A stretch of 64,000 nt of DNA from the NCBI RefSeq assembly GCF_044904605.1, contig NZ_JADIKI010000022.1, positions 744,001-808,000 of the forward strand, given 5' to 3'. Of the stretch, positions 27,496 through 36,758 are shown in pieces. The DNA is from Dyella_B humi (GTDB lineage: Bacteria; Pseudomonadota; Gammaproteobacteria; Xanthomonadales; Rhodanobacteraceae). Under the pieces are notes generated by a model. It was not told the origin of the DNA. It searched no databases and worked only from the letters and a program-made list of their open reading frames with translations. Every line of letters starts with the position of its first letter. Positions within the stretch are counted from its first letter, which is position 1. The translations under genes were made by a program, and so were the position numbers.

Positions 27496-30400
27496 ATGAA
27501 TGCGATCCGTGCAGCCAGCGACATCCCCCTTGCGCCTGTCGTGCTTGAAGAACTGAAGAAAAGCGGTTATCCGACCAAGCGCCTTGATGAGGCGCAATTT
27601 TTTATCGACGCCTTTTTCGCGCGCATCGCCAGCACCGACGTCGATCTGCACACGCCGGCGGAGTGGGCCGCGGTGATCGCCAGCTTGCTCGATTTCGTGC
27701 AGCAGCGCGCCCCCCAGCGCGCCTCGGTGCGCATCACCAGCACGGCGCACGCGGCGCGCAGCGCGGTGGACATCGTTACCGACGACATGCCGTTCCTGGT
27801 GGATACGGCAAGCGTGATCCTGTCCGACTACTCGCCGATCCACCTCGTGCTGCATCCGGTGGTGAAGGCGAGCCGCGACGCGAATGGTCAGCTGCAACGC
27901 ATCGGCGACGAGCACGGCGCGCCCGAGTCGGTGATGCATTTCGAAGTGGATAGCATTCTTGACGAAGCCATCCAGGCGCAGCTGAAGACGCGCATCGAGG
28001 ACGCGCTGGAAGATGTGCGCGCCGCCGTGCGCGACTGGCGCGCAATGCGCGACAAGGCGTTGTCGATCGCGGCGGATCTGCCCAGCCGCAAGCTGCAACT
28101 GGATCCCGCCTCGATCGCCGAAGCCAGCGAATTCCTGCGCTGGCTGGCGGAAGACAACTTCACCTTCCTGGGCTATCGCGAATACGAAGTGGCGAAGGCC
28201 GATGGCGACGAAGTGCTGCGCCCCGTCGAAGAATCCGGCCTCGGCATCCTGCACAAGAGCGAGCGCTCGGTGGCGCCGCGTTCGCTGCGCTCGATGGTGG
28301 CGCACGATCTGCCGCAGTCGGGTGCTTACGACGCCATCATCCTCACCAAGACCAATGCGCGCTCGCATGTGCACCGCGCAGGCAACATGGATTACGTCGG
28401 CGTGCTGAAGTTCGACGCCGACGGCACGCCGGTCTCCGAGCAGCGCTTCCTGGGTCTGTTCACTTCCAACGCCTACATGACGCGCCCGCAGGAAGTGCCG
28501 CTGGTACGCCAGCGTGTGGAGGCGGTGATGGTGCGTTCGGGCTTGAAGCGCGATGCGTATTCCGGCAAGGCATTGCGCCACATCCTGGAAACGCTGCCGC
28601 CGGAAGAACTGTTCCAGAGCACCGAGGATGAGCTCTTCGCCACCGCGATGGGCATCCTGGAGCTGCAGCAGCGTGCTCGCACGCGGCTGTTTGTGCGTCG
28701 CGACCGCTACGGCCGTTTCTTCAACTGCCTGGTGTTCGTGCCGCGCGAGCGCTTCAACACCACGGTGCGCGAGCGTATCGAGGCGATGCTACGCGAGGTG
28801 TTCCACGGCGAGAGCCTGGATTCCAACGTGCTGATGGGCGAATCCGCGCTGGCGCGCCTGCACGTCACCGTGCGCCCGCATCCGGGTGATCATCCCAAGT
28901 TCAACGTGCAGGAGCTGGAAACGCGCGTGTTGCACACCGTGCGCAACTGGCACGATGGCCTGCGCGACAGCCTCATCGGCCAGGCAGGCGCCGCGCACGG
29001 CGTAGCGCTGTTCAACCGGTTCGACAAGCTGCTGCCAGCCGGCTATATCGAAGACGTGGCGCCGGAGCAGGCCGCGCTGGATGTGATCGCGCTCACCACG
29101 CTCAAGAGCGACGACTCGATCCATCTGCATCTGTATGAAGACGCGCGCGACCAGAGCCTGCGCTTCAAGGTGATCCATGTCGGCGCGCCGATCTCGCTGT
29201 CCGATGCGCTGCCGATGCTGGAAAACATGGGCGTGCGTATGCTCGCGGAGCACGTCTACACGCTGGAGAGCGAAGGTCGCACACTCACCATTCACGATTT
29301 TGAACTCAAGACGAAGTGGCCGCTGGCGTTCGACCTGGCGCATCTGCGCGATCGTTTCGAACGCGGCTTCGAGGCGCTGTGGCGCGGCGAAGCCGAAAGC
29401 GACGGCTTCAACAACCTGATGCTGCTGGCGCAGGCCGACTGGCGCCAGGTGGCGGTGCTGCGCGGCTACTGCAAATACCTGCAGCAGGTGGGCATCGCCT
29501 TCTCGCAGAGCTACATGGAAGAGACGCTCAACCGTTATCCGGCTATCGCGGGCCTGTTGATCGAACTGTTCAACGCCAAATTCGATACACGTCGCGAACT
29601 GCTTTCCACCGACGAGTTGGAAAAAGCGCAGGCCGATCTGCGTCGCGAGATGCAGGCGCTGATCCCAGCCGAGACGCAGAAGGCCAAGCCGGAGCTGATC
29701 GACGGCATCGTCAACGCACTGGCGGATAAGCGCGACCAGCAAGTGCACGTATTGTGGCAAGCGCTGAAGTCGCTGCTGGACGACGTCGCCAGCCTCGACG
29801 ACGAGCGCATCGTGCTCAGCTTTATGAACACCATTCGCGCCACGTTGCGCACCAGCTTCTTCCAGAAGTGGGAGGGTGCGCATCGCCATTACGTCAGCTT
29901 CAAATTCGATTCCAAGCAAGTGCCGGATGCGCCCAAGCCGGTGCCGTACCGCGAGATTTTCGTGTACTCGCCGCGCGTGGAAGGCGTGCATCTGCGTTTC
30001 GGTCCTGTCGCGCGCGGCGGCTTGCGCTGGTCCGATCGCCGCGAAGATTTCCGCACCGAAGTGCTGGGTCTTGTCAAAGCACAGATGGTGAAGAACACCG
30101 TGATCGTGCCAGTGGGCTCGAAGGGCGGCTTCTTCGTCAAGCATCCGCCGGTGGGTGGCGACCGCGATGCGCAATTGGCCGAAGGCATTGCGTGCTATCG
30201 CCTGTTCATCAATGGTCTGCTCGACATCACCGACAACCTGGTGGAAGGCAAGGTAGTGCTGCCGCACGACGTGGTGCGTCACGATGATGACGATCCGTAC
30301 TTGGTGGTGGCGGCCGACAAGGGCACGGCGACGTTCTCCGACATCGCCAATGCGATCTCGATCGAGCACGGCTTCTGGCTGGGCGATGCGTTCGCTTCCG

Positions 30401-32418
30401 GCGGCTCCAACGGCTACGACCACAAGGGCATGGGCATCACCGCCAAGGGCGCGTGGGAATCGGTCAAGCGTCATTTCCGTGCGCTGGGCCGCGATTGCCA
30501 GAGCGAAGATTTCACCTGCGTTGGCATCGGCGACATGTCGGGCGACGTGTTCGGCAACGGCATGCTGCTGTCCCGGCATATCCGCCTACTGGCTGCGTTC
30601 GACCATCGCCACATCTTCCTCGACCCCAATTCGGATACGGGCAAATCCTTCGCCGAGCGCGAACGCATGTTCAAGCTGCCGCGTTCGAGCTGGGACGACT
30701 ATGACAAGTCGTTGATCTCCACCGGCGGCGGCGTGTGGCCGCGTAGTCTGAAGTCGATTCCGATTTCGCCGGAAGTACGCACCGCGCTGAGCCTGAAGGC
30801 CGACGTGCAGCATCTGTCGCCCAACGAACTGATGAGCGCGATTCTCAAAGCGCCGGTGGATCTGTTGTGGAACGGCGGCATCGGCACTTACGCGAAAGCT
30901 GCCAGCGAAACGCATGCGGATGTCGGCGATCGCGCCAACAACGCGCTGCGCATCAACGGCGCGGAACTGCGTTGCAAGATGGTGGGTGAGGGCGGCAACC
31001 TCGGCTTCACGCAGAAGGGTCGCATCGAAGCGGCGCAGCACGGTGTGCTGCTCAACACCGACTTCATCGACAACTCCGCTGGCGTGGATACGTCCGACCA
31101 CGAGGTGAACATCAAGATCCTGCTCGGCGATGCCGTGCAGCGCAGCGAGATCACCATCGAAGATCGCAATCGCCAATTGGCGGTCATGACCGACGAAGTT
31201 GGTCAGCTAGTGCTATGGGACAACTATCGCCAGAACGAGGCCATCACGCTGATGGAGCGTCAGTCGGTGAAGCGTCTGGGCTCTATGGCGCACTTCATCC
31301 GCACGCTGGAAAGCGAAGGCCTGCTCGATCGCCAGGTGGAGAATCTGCCCAGCGAAGCGGAGCTGACCGAACGCAAGACGCGCGGCCAGGGCCTTACGCG
31401 CCCGGAGCTGTCGGTGCTCCTGTCCTACGACAAGATTCGTCTCTTTCAGCAATTGCTGGATTCGGACGTGCCGGAAGACCCGTACCTGTCGAAGGAACTG
31501 GTGCGTTACTTCCCGCGTCCACTGCACGAGAAGTACGCCGCGCATATGCAGCGCCATCGCCTGAAGCGCGAAATCATCGCCACTGCGGTGACCAACTCCA
31601 CCCTCAACCGCATGGGCGCCACCTTCATGATGCGCATGCAGGAAGACACGGGGCAGGGGCCGGCAGCCGTTGCCAAGGCATACACTGCGGCCCGCGAAAT
31701 TCTCGGCGCGCGCGAGTTGTGGGCGGAAATCGAAGCACAAGACAGCAAGGTGGCCGAAGGCACCCAGGTCGACGCGATCATGCAGGTCTGGTCGCAGCTG
31801 CGCCATCTCACGCGCTGGCTGCTCAACCGCCCTGGCGGCACGCTGGACATCGCCGCGAACGTGCAACGCTACCAGGCTGCCGTGGCCGAACTCAGCGCCA
31901 CACTGCCCGACACGCTGACACCGGCTGGCAAAGCGGATTTCTCCACCAGCCAGGAAAAATGGGAAGGCCTGGGGCTGCCCACCGACCTCGCACTGCGCTT
32001 GGCCAAGCTGCCGGAACTGCGCTCCATGCTCGACATGGTGGAAGTGGCGCAACAGACCGGTCAGTCGATCACCAAGATCGCCAACGTGTTCTTCGAACTA
32101 GGGCAGGCGCTCGATCTGGAATGGCTGCGCGGTCAGATTGAAGCCCTGCCGGTGGAAGGCCACTGGCACGCGCAAGCCCGCGGCTCGCTGCTGGACGAGC
32201 TCAGCCACCAGCATCGCGCGCTGGCCATCCAGGTGCTGGCGTTGAACGGCGACAGCAAGAACGTATCGCCGGTGCAGGCATGGCTCGATCGTGACGACGC
32301 CACGCTCAAACACACCCGCAGCATGCTGTCGGAGATCCTCACGCAGAATGCGGATTACCCGATCGCGTCGGTGGCGGTGCGGCGTTTGGCGCAGTTGGCA
32401 CAGGTGCCGGTGGCTTGA
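27496..32418 (+). CDS. gdhB: NAD-specific glutamate dehydrogenase, large 180-kDa class
   Basis: This 1640-residue enzyme has the size of the L-GDH180 family. It interconverts glutamate and 2-oxoglutarate with NAD, normally in the catabolic direction. The N-terminal ~700 residues carry the ACT-like regulatory segments of this class (DDMPFLVDTASVILSDY). The catalytic core lies around residues 790-1180: VARGGLRWSDRREDFRTEVL, KNTVIVPVGSKGGFFVK (substrate lysine region), VVAADKGTATFSDIANAIS, the GIGDMSGDVFGNGML dinucleotide-binding loop, and VGEGGNLGFTQKGRIE. The C terminus is helical. It is a single gene with a weak ribosome site (GAAG) before ATG 27496. It is followed after ~110 bases by NAD kinase; whether they are cotranscribed is unclear. 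Confidence 0.97.
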   Translation: MNAIRAASDIPLAPVVLEELKKSGYPTKRLDEAQFFIDAFFARIASTDVDLHTPAEWAAVIASLLDFVQQRAPQRASVRITSTAHAARSAVDIVTDDMPFLVDTASVILSDYSPIHLVLHPVVKASRDANGQLQRIGDEHGAPESVMHFEVDSILDEAIQAQLKTRIEDALEDVRAAVRDWRAMRDKALSIAADLPSRKLQLDPASIAEASEFLRWLAEDNFTFLGYREYEVAKADGDEVLRPVEESGLGILHKSERSVAPRSLRSMVAHDLPQSGAYDAIILTKTNARSHVHRAGNMDYVGVLKFDADGTPVSEQRFLGLFTSNAYMTRPQEVPLVRQRVEAVMVRSGLKRDAYSGKALRHILETLPPEELFQSTEDELFATAMGILELQQRARTRLFVRRDRYGRFFNCLVFVPRERFNTTVRERIEAMLREVFHGESLDSNVLMGESALARLHVTVRPHPGDHPKFNVQELETRVLHTVRNWHDGLRDSLIGQAGAAHGVALFNRFDKLLPAGYIEDVAPEQAALDVIALTTLKSDDSIHLHLYEDARDQSLRFKVIHVGAPISLSDALPMLENMGVRMLAEHVYTLESEGRTLTIHDFELKTKWPLAFDLAHLRDRFERGFEALWRGEAESDGFNNLMLLAQADWRQVAVLRGYCKYLQQVGIAFSQSYMEETLNRYPAIAGLLIELFNAKFDTRRELLSTDELEKAQADLRREMQALIPAETQKAKPELIDGIVNALADKRDQQVHVLWQALKSLLDDVASLDDERIVLSFMNTIRATLRTSFFQKWEGAHRHYVSFKFDSKQVPDAPKPVPYREIFVYSPRVEGVHLRFGPVARGGLRWSDRREDFRTEVLGLVKAQMVKNTVIVPVGSKGGFFVKHPPVGGDRDAQLAEGIACYRLFINGLLDITDNLVEGKVVLPHDVVRHDDDDPYLVVAADKGTATFSDIANAISIEHGFWLGDAFASGGSNGYDHKGMGITAKGAWESVKRHFRALGRDCQSEDFTCVGIGDMSGDVFGNGMLLSRHIRLLAAFDHRHIFLDPNSDTGKSFAERERMFKLPRSSWDDYDKSLISTGGGVWPRSLKSIPISPEVRTALSLKADVQHLSPNELMSAILKAPVDLLWNGGIGTYAKAASETHADVGDRANNALRINGAELRCKMVGEGGNLGFTQKGRIEAAQHGVLLNTDFIDNSAGVDTSDHEVNIKILLGDAVQRSEITIEDRNRQLAVMTDEVGQLVLWDNYRQNEAITLMERQSVKRLGSMAHFIRTLESEGLLDRQVENLPSEAELTERKTRGQGLTRPELSVLLSYDKIRLFQQLLDSDVPEDPYLSKELVRYFPRPLHEKYAAHMQRHRLKREIIATAVTNSTLNRMGATFMMRMQEDTGQGPAAVAKAYTAAREILGARELWAEIEAQDSKVAEGTQVDAIMQVWSQLRHLTRWLLNRPGGTLDIAANVQRYQAAVAELSATLPDTLTPAGKADFSTSQEKWEGLGLPTDLALRLAKLPELRSMLDMVEVAQQTGQSITKIANVFFELGQALDLEWLRGQIEALPVEGHWHAQARGSLLDELSHQHRALAIQVLALNGDSKNVSPVQAWLDRDDATLKHTRSMLSEILTQNADYPIASVAVRRLAQLAQVPVA

Positions 32419-32427
32419 TGCTCTTAA

Positions 32428-32462
32428 GCCCTCTCCCTTCCGGGGAGAGGGTTTGGGTGAGG
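32428..32462. repeat. Half copy of the ccctctccc palindromic repeat
   Basis: GCCCTCTCCCTTCCGGGGAG plus AGGGTTTGGGTGAGG forms one small hairpin (ccctctccc/gggagaggg) and the ggtgagg tail seen in the larger copies at 16305 and 47767, but the opposite arm is absent. Confidence 0.65.
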
Positions 32463-32527
32463 CATAGTCAGCTCACTTCACCTGTCGTAAGCTCGATTGT
32501 CTAAAGCTCTCAGATGGACCTCTAGCC

Positions 32528-33289
32528 ATGCGCCTTGCGTTCGTCGCCAGCGAAACCAGCATTGCCCAGCAAGCGCGCCGCAAACTTGTGGATCGCTACG
32601 GCGATGTGGCGGCCACTGACGCCGAGGTAATCGTCGCGCTCGGCGGCGACGGTTTCATGTTGCGCACCTTGCATGCCCACCGCGCCATCGGGGTGCCGGT
32701 GTATGGCATGAAGCTGGGTCGCGTCGGCTTTCTGATGAACAAGCACAACCTCGACGAGCTGCCGGAACGCATCGCGCGCGCGCATGCCGCGGAGTTGTTT
32801 CCACTGGAGATGGAAGCAATCGACGGTGATGGCCAGACGCGCCTCGCGCTCGCTTTCAACGAAGTATCGCTGTTGCGGCAGACCAACCAGGCCGCGCATA
32901 TCGAGGTGAAACTCAACGGCATCGTCAAGCTGCCGAACCTGACCTGCGACGGCATCCTGGTTTCTACGCCAGCCGGTTCCACCGCTTACAACCTTTCCGC
33001 GCACGGCCCGATTCTTCCTCTGGATGCGAACGTGCTGACGCTCACGCCGATCAGTCCGTTCCGCCCGCGGCGTTGGCGCGGCGCGATCCTGCCGCATCGC
33101 ACGTTGGTAAGCCTGCGTGTGCTCGATCCGGGCAAGCGGCCGGTGAGCGCCACCGCCGACTTCCTCGAAGTGCGCAACGTGCGCACGGTGGAAGTGCGCC
33201 AAGCTCGCGAGCAAGGCGTACGGCTGCTGTTCGATCCGGAACACAATCTCGAGCAGCGCATCCTGGACGAACAATTCGCCGCGGACTGA
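32528..33289 (+). CDS. nadK: NAD kinase
   Basis: This 253-residue enzyme phosphorylates NAD to NADP using ATP. It shows the family nucleotide site G39-G-D-G42 (VIVALGGDGFMLRTLH), the NE/D-type segment in FNEVSLLRQT, and the diagnostic CDGILVSTPAGSTAYNLSA near residue 140, followed by PILPLDANVLTLTPI. The length is at the short end of normal for bacterial NAD kinases. ATG 32528 follows CTCTAGCC and has no strong ribosome site. It lies downstream of NAD-glutamate dehydrogenase, which fits a loose theme of pyridine-nucleotide use but is not proof of an operon. Confidence 0.96.
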   Translation: MRLAFVASETSIAQQARRKLVDRYGDVAATDAEVIVALGGDGFMLRTLHAHRAIGVPVYGMKLGRVGFLMNKHNLDELPERIARAHAAELFPLEMEAIDGDGQTRLALAFNEVSLLRQTNQAAHIEVKLNGIVKLPNLTCDGILVSTPAGSTAYNLSAHGPILPLDANVLTLTPISPFRPRRWRGAILPHRTLVSLRVLDPGKRPVSATADFLEVRNVRTVEVRQAREQGVRLLFDPEHNLEQRILDEQFAAD

Positions 33290-33290
33290 T

Positions 33291-33381
33291 GTAGGTTGGG
33301 GTGAGCGCTCGCGAACCCCAACATCGCCATGCTATGCCGCCACACGTGTGTTTGGGTTCGCTTACGCTCAACCCAACCTAC
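33291..33381. repeat. Inverted repeat, gtaggttggggtgagcg family
   Basis: Left arm 33291-33322 (GTAGGTTGGGGTGAGCG ... CGAACCCCAAC) and right arm 33351-33381 are imperfect reverse complements (TTTGGGTTCGCTTACGCTC, then AACCCAACCTAC). Each arm also folds on itself. It lies one base after the nadK stop and ends 26 bases before the next start codon. Confidence 0.75.
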
Positions 33382-33407
33382 CGAGCTTTTGCGGTAAATT
33401 GACGCTC

Positions 33408-34337
33408 ATGACGCGTCCCACCAAAACCGCCCACGATCCCAGCGTGCCCAGCGACAACAGGCTCGTCGTCGCTATCTCCTCGCGTGCGCTGTTCGACCTA
33501 GGCGACAGCCATGCCTTGTTCGAGCGGGAAGGGCTGGATGCGTACCGCGGTTACCAAATCGAGCACGAGAACGAAATCCTGCCGCCGGGCGTGGCCTTTC
33601 CGCTGGTGCAGAAGCTGCTCGGCCTCAACAAGCTGGCTGGCGATGTACCGCCGGTCGAGGTGATTCTGTTGTCGCGTAATTCCGGCGACACTGGGCTGCG
33701 CATTTTCAATTCCATCCAGCACTACGGACTGGAAATCAGTCGCGCTGCCTTCACCAGCGGTGCGCCGACGTCCGACTACATTGCGCCGTTCAAGACGGAT
33801 CTGTTTCTTTCGGCCAATGCCGAAGATGTCGGCCGCGCGCTGAAAGCTGGCGTTGCCGCCGCGACGATCCTGCCTTCCACCGCCGCACCGCGCGCCAGCG
33901 AGCAGTTGCGCATCGCTTTCGACGGCGATGCGGTGATCTTCGGCGACGAAGGCGAACGCGTGTCGCGCGAAGAAGGGTTGGAAGCGTTTCACCGCAATGA
34001 AACCGAACTGGCCGAACAGCCACTGTCGGTAGGGCCGTTTCGTGGATTCCTCAGCGCGGTGCATCGTTTGCAGGCAGCGTTTCCTGCAGAGAATTCTCCT
34101 ATCCGCACCGCACTCGTCACCGCGCGCTCCGCGCCGGCACACAAACGTGTGATTCTTACCTTGCGCCGCTGGGGCGTGCGTATCGACGAAGCGCTTTTTC
34201 TCGGCGGGCGTGACAAAGGGCCGTTTCTGGATGCGTTTGGCGCGGACATCTTTTTCGACGATTCACCGTCAAACGTAGAGTCGGCGCGCAAACATGTGGC
34301 AACGGGGCATGTGCCGCATGGAGTAAGCAATCCGTAG
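33408..34337 (+). CDS. Cytosolic 5'-nucleotidase (cN-I-like family)
   Basis: This 309-residue protein starts at ATG 33408 (MTRPTKTAHD); the frame is open further upstream, but only through the palindromic repeat. It matches the 5'-nucleotidase family related to eukaryotic cN-I: LVVAISSRALFDLGDSHALF at the N terminus, with the aspartate-bearing phosphatase-like motif, then VEVILLSRNSGDTGLRIFNS, IAFDGDAVIFGDEGERV, and near the end FDDSPSNVESARKH. It should dephosphorylate nucleoside monophosphates in the cytoplasm. It is probably monocistronic, with repeats on both sides. Confidence 0.88.
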   Translation: MTRPTKTAHDPSVPSDNRLVVAISSRALFDLGDSHALFEREGLDAYRGYQIEHENEILPPGVAFPLVQKLLGLNKLAGDVPPVEVILLSRNSGDTGLRIFNSIQHYGLEISRAAFTSGAPTSDYIAPFKTDLFLSANAEDVGRALKAGVAAATILPSTAAPRASEQLRIAFDGDAVIFGDEGERVSREEGLEAFHRNETELAEQPLSVGPFRGFLSAVHRLQAAFPAENSPIRTALVTARSAPAHKRVILTLRRWGVRIDEALFLGGRDKGPFLDAFGADIFFDDSPSNVESARKHVATGHVPHGVSNP

Positions 34338-34349
34338 GCCGGATGCTCT

Positions 34350-34414
34350 GTAGGCTGGGATGCAAATCCCAGCCTAGTCGCCATCGCCATGCTGGAATTT
34401 GCATCCCAGCGTAC
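34350..34414. repeat. Inverted repeat, gtaggctgggatg family
   Basis: Left arm 34350-34373 and right arm 34391-34414 pair with a few mismatches (GTAGGCTGGGATGCAAATCC; GAATTTGCATCCCAGCGTAC). It lies between two convergent genes, like the copy at 13531. Confidence 0.75.
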
Positions 34415-34420
34415 GAGGGC

Positions 34421-35308
34421 TCAGGGTACTGAATGCCCTTTGCTTGCCGTCCAGATCGCATACCAATCTTCGGTATCGAGCTGCACTTTCAACGCAGCGA
34501 CCGCATCGCGCAAACCTTCGATACGGCTTGTTCCCGTAATCGGATAAGGCCGCGACGGATGCCGTAGCACCCATGCGAAAGCGAGCGTGGTCAGCGAGAT
34601 GCCATGGCGACTAGCGATCGCGGACATCTCAGCACGCACCCGCTGCGCCTGCTCATCCACGCTGTTGAACAGCCGCCCGCCTGCTAGCGGCGACCAGATC
34701 ATCGGCCGCAGACCCAACTGCTGCGCCTGGTCGAGCGTGCCATCGTCCAATGCGCTCATCTGCAGCGGCGACAATTCCACCTGATTGGTGACCAGCGGAT
34801 GCTGTTGATGCAACAGTGAGAACTGACTGGTGCTGTGATTGGACACGCCCCAATGCGCCACTTTTCCTTCCCTGGTAAGCGCCGCGAAGGTTTCCGCCAG
34901 CGGGGCGGCGTCCATCAGGTAGTCAGGGCGGTGGATCAGCACCAGATCCAGTTGCTCCGTGTGCAGATTGCGCAGCGATTGTTCCACCTCCGCTCTTACG
35001 TACGCTGCGCTGGTGTCGTAGTAATTGATGCGATACGGCTTCTGCGAGGAACGCAGGCGAATGCCGCATTTCGTCACCAGTTGCATGCGTCCGCGTAGAT
35101 TAGAAGTGGCCTTCAATGCTTCGCCGAAGAGCGATTCCGCGCGGTAATCGCCGTAGATGTCCGCGTGATCGAACGATGTGATGCCAAGCTCCAACGCTTG
35201 CTCGATCCATCGCACGCGATCCTGCACGCTCAACTGCCATTCGGTGATGCGCCACAGTCCGGCGACGATGGGCGATAGTTCGAAGCGATGCGTATTATCG
35301 ATGGGCAT
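34421..35308 (-). CDS. Aldo/keto reductase (YdhF-like)
   Basis: This 295-residue NADPH-dependent oxidoreductase is a cytoplasmic TIM barrel. ATG 35308 (MPIDNTHRFELSP) is chosen because it leaves a 10-base gap to the preceding gene and fits the family length; an in-frame ATG at 35350 would overlap that gene. Catalytic tetrad elements are visible: GITSFDHADIYGDY (Asp and Tyr), VTKCGIR (Lys), and LVLIHRPDYLM (His). The C-terminal ITGTSRIEGLRDAV matches the cofactor-binding end of the YdhF group. It is the last gene after the MdtABC-OMF genes on the same strand. Why an aldo/keto reductase is coupled to an efflux operon is unknown; detoxification of a reactive carbonyl would fit. Confidence 0.9.
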   Translation of the reverse strand: MPIDNTHRFELSPIVAGLWRITEWQLSVQDRVRWIEQALELGITSFDHADIYGDYRAESLFGEALKATSNLRGRMQLVTKCGIRLRSSQKPYRINYYDTSAAYVRAEVEQSLRNLHTEQLDLVLIHRPDYLMDAAPLAETFAALTREGKVAHWGVSNHSTSQFSLLHQQHPLVTNQVELSPLQMSALDDGTLDQAQQLGLRPMIWSPLAGGRLFNSVDEQAQRVRAEMSAIASRHGISLTTLAFAWVLRHPSRPYPITGTSRIEGLRDAVAALKVQLDTEDWYAIWTASKGHSVP

Positions 35309-35318
35309 GAGAATGGGA

Positions 35319-36758
35319 TCAGCGTTCAGCGGTGGATTTTTGCGAGGCATTGAGTTCGTCGGCCGACCAGCCGCCGCCCATGTCGCCGATCAACGATACC
35401 GTATCGAGCAGGCGTTGTTGTGTAATGCTCAGCGCGCTCTGCTGTGCGCTCAACTGGGTGGCTTGCGCTGTAGCGGCGGTGGTGTAGTCCACCGTGCCGG
35501 CCTGGTATTCGTTGAGCGCGATCTGCGCGCCTTGCGTGGCATTGCTCACGACGGCGTTTTGCACGTCCGCCTGTTGCGCGAGGATACGCAGGTTCGACAG
35601 ATCGTCTTCTACGTTCTGCAGGGAGGTCAGCACGGTGCCGCGATAGTTGGCCACTGCGGCCTCATAAGCTGCTTTGGCGGCGGCCACTTGGCCGTGCCGC
35701 GCGCCGAAGTCGAACACGGTTTCACTGGCGTCGGCGCCCAGCGACCACACGTGATTGGCGACGTGCAGCAATCCCGCCAGCGGCGTTTGCGAAAAACCAT
35801 CGGCGGCCGATAGCGTAAAACTCGGATAGTAGGCGGCCACCGCGACGCCGACTGCCGCATTCTGTGCCGCCATCTGCCGTTCGGCCACCGCAATGTCGGG
35901 ACGACGTTGCAGCAGGGTAGAAGGCACGCCGACGGGCATCGTCGGCAGTGTCGGCAAGCTTGTGCTGTGCGGAATATCCAGCTCTTCCGGATTCTTGCCG
36001 ACTAGCACAGCGATGGCGTGCACGTACTGTGCACGCGCGATGCCGAGCGCGATCAGACTGGATTTCGCGCTTTCCAATTGCGTGCGCGCAGTAAGCACAT
36101 CAGAGGGTGGCGTAGTGCCCGCGGCGCCCTGGTTTTCGACCACGCGCAGGTATTCGGTGTAGGCGTCCACGGTTTTCTGCAGCAGATCGATATCGGCATC
36201 GCTCACACGCAGTTCGATCAGCGCATCGGCCAGCGAGACCTGTTCGGACAGCGTAGCGTTAGCCAATGTCGCCTGGCTGGCCTGCGCGGTCGCTTTGCTC
36301 TCCTCGACGGAGCGCCGCACCTTGCCCCACAGATCGGGCGCCCAGCTTACGTTTCCTTCCAGCGAGCCGGATGTGCTTATCGCGCGTTGCGAGGAGCTGC
36401 TGCCAGTACGTTGCTTGGTTGCCGAGCCAGTAACGCCGAGCGTAGGAAACAGCGATGCGCGCGCCACCTGCACTTCGGCCTGCGCTTGCTGATAATTGGC
36501 GTACGCCTGCTGCACGGTTTGATTGGAGACGGATACCATCGGCTCAAGCTGGTTGAGCAGCGGATCGTTGAAGGTCGTCCACCATTCGCCCTTGGGCGCT
36601 TCGCCCGCTTCCGGCGTGGCAGCGGTCCAGCCGGGCATCTCCTTGTATTGTGTGGGAACGGACACCTGCGGACGGTGATAGTCCGGGCCGACCATGCAGC
36701 CGCCGAGCAACACTGCCAGCGATGTGGCAAGAACTGTATGCAAAGTCTTCATATTCAT
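35319..36758 (-). CDS. RND efflux outer-membrane factor lipoprotein (NodT/OprM family)
   Basis: This 479-residue TolC-like channel protein is preferred from ATG 36758, whose ATGA overlaps the mdtC-like stop and implies translational coupling; MKTLHTV six bases later is an alternative. Signal peptide and lipobox LGGC (Cys 20) are followed by MVGPDYHRPQVSVP, the standard NodT-family start. Two repeated OEP domains follow (ASLFPTLGVTGSATKQR near residue 110; AYYPSFTLSAADGFSQTPLA near residue 320), each with the outer-membrane strand pair. It should assemble as a trimer and form the exit duct for the MdtABC-like pump and possibly for the AcrAB-like pump, which lacks its own. Confidence 0.95.
   Translation of the reverse strand: MNMKTLHTVLATSLAVLLGGCMVGPDYHRPQVSVPTQYKEMPGWTAATPEAGEAPKGEWWTTFNDPLLNQLEPMVSVSNQTVQQAYANYQQAQAEVQVARASLFPTLGVTGSATKQRTGSSSSQRAISTSGSLEGNVSWAPDLWGKVRRSVEESKATAQASQATLANATLSEQVSLADALIELRVSDADIDLLQKTVDAYTEYLRVVENQGAAGTTPPSDVLTARTQLESAKSSLIALGIARAQYVHAIAVLVGKNPEELDIPHSTSLPTLPTMPVGVPSTLLQRRPDIAVAERQMAAQNAAVGVAVAAYYPSFTLSAADGFSQTPLAGLLHVANHVWSLGADASETVFDFGARHGQVAAAKAAYEAAVANYRGTVLTSLQNVEDDLSNLRILAQQADVQNAVVSNATQGAQIALNEYQAGTVDYTTAATAQATQLSAQQSALSITQQRLLDTVSLIGDMGGGWSADELNASQKSTAER

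Noticed and set aside
28789..30579. 596-codon antisense open frame inside the glutamate dehydrogenase gene
   Set aside because: The opposite strand is an uninterrupted, motif-rich enzyme; the antisense frame has no domain or ribosome site.
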